Below are positions 7,793 through 7,896 of a stretch of DNA of 7,896 nucleotides, piece by piece. A program made the position numbers and the translations under genes. The stretch is from Flavobacteriales bacterium (GTDB lineage: Bacteria; Bacteroidota; Bacteroidia; Flavobacteriales_E; Vicingaceae). The notes beneath the pieces are model-generated. The model saw only the letters and a program-made list of their open reading frames with translations. It ran no database searches and had not been told where the DNA came from. The stretch is from positions 1 to 7,896 of the forward strand of contig JAJCYN010000322.1 of the NCBI GenBank assembly GCA_029262915.1. The letters are read 5' to 3'. Every line of letters begins with the position of its first letter. Positions within the stretch are counted from its first letter, which is position 1.

Positions 7793-7896
7793 TGACTGCA
7801 GCAAAGCATAAAAGACTCATCATTTTTATTTCTATTTTTTTGCCTTTAGCCGTTGCGGCTTTGTTTGGCATAAAAATTCCCAATGTAAAACCATTA
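7792..7896 (+). CDS. DUF420-type small membrane protein, 5' end only
   Basis: The ATG uses the last base of the ctaB stop (TAATG). Thirty-five codons are present before the window ends, with no stop. The N-terminus is basic (KHKR at 5-8), followed by a membrane segment at about 9-26, then GIKIPNVKPL (26-35). That phrase after the first helix matches my recollection of Bacteroidota DUF420 proteins, four-helix membrane proteins usually encoded in cytochrome-oxidase clusters near SCO1 and subunit III genes and presumed to aid oxidase assembly. The assignment rests on a short stretch plus the neighbour ctaB. Confidence 0.65.
   Translation, partial: MTAAKHKRLIIFISIFLPLAVAALFGIKIPNVKPL

Overview
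The window is AT-rich DNA from a member of the Bacteroidota, most likely a Flavobacteriales-type marine or freshwater bacterium. The evidence is a long SecA with the inserts characteristic of Bacteroidota, start regions that are A-rich rather than Shine-Dalgarno based, TAnnTTTG-type -7 promoter elements, and outer-membrane proteins whose signal peptides end in '...SQ'. The genus cannot be told from the sequence.

Layout. From about 6700 down to 1, everything is on the minus strand and tightly packed, in the transcription order secA (6704-3351), a PagL/acyloxyacyl-hydrolase-like outer-membrane protein (3372-2173), a second paralogue of it (about 2106 or 2154 to 925), then a PlsC-type acyltransferase whose 3' end runs off the window (838-1). 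The first junction is a 22-bp overlap, the second is a gap of a few tens of bases, and the third is 86 bp. They could therefore form one cell-envelope operon: protein export motor, two putative lipid A deacylase-like barrels, and one phospholipid acyltransferase. On the other side of a 200-bp divergent intergenic region, the plus strand carries ctaB (heme O synthase, 6905-7792). It overlaps by one base (TAATG) the start of a small membrane protein of the DUF420 type (7792 to the window end), so this is the start of a cytochrome-oxidase assembly cluster.

How the genes relate. SecA drives export of proteins such as the two signal-peptide-bearing barrels encoded just behind it. The barrels and the acyltransferase both concern acyl chains on membrane lipids, one family removing and the other adding them. 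The ctaB-DUF420 pair serves heme A and cytochrome oxidase biogenesis and is probably unrelated to the minus-strand genes beyond sharing the intergenic promoter region.

No RNA gene, CRISPR array, insertion sequence or convincing terminator was seen. The most unusual points are the tandem PagL-like pair in which the family's catalytic Glu position reads Asn in both copies, the second copy's lack of any ATG at the place its signal peptide requires, and the first copy's start codon lying inside the codons for a SecA zinc ligand. None of this amounts to a clearly new system.
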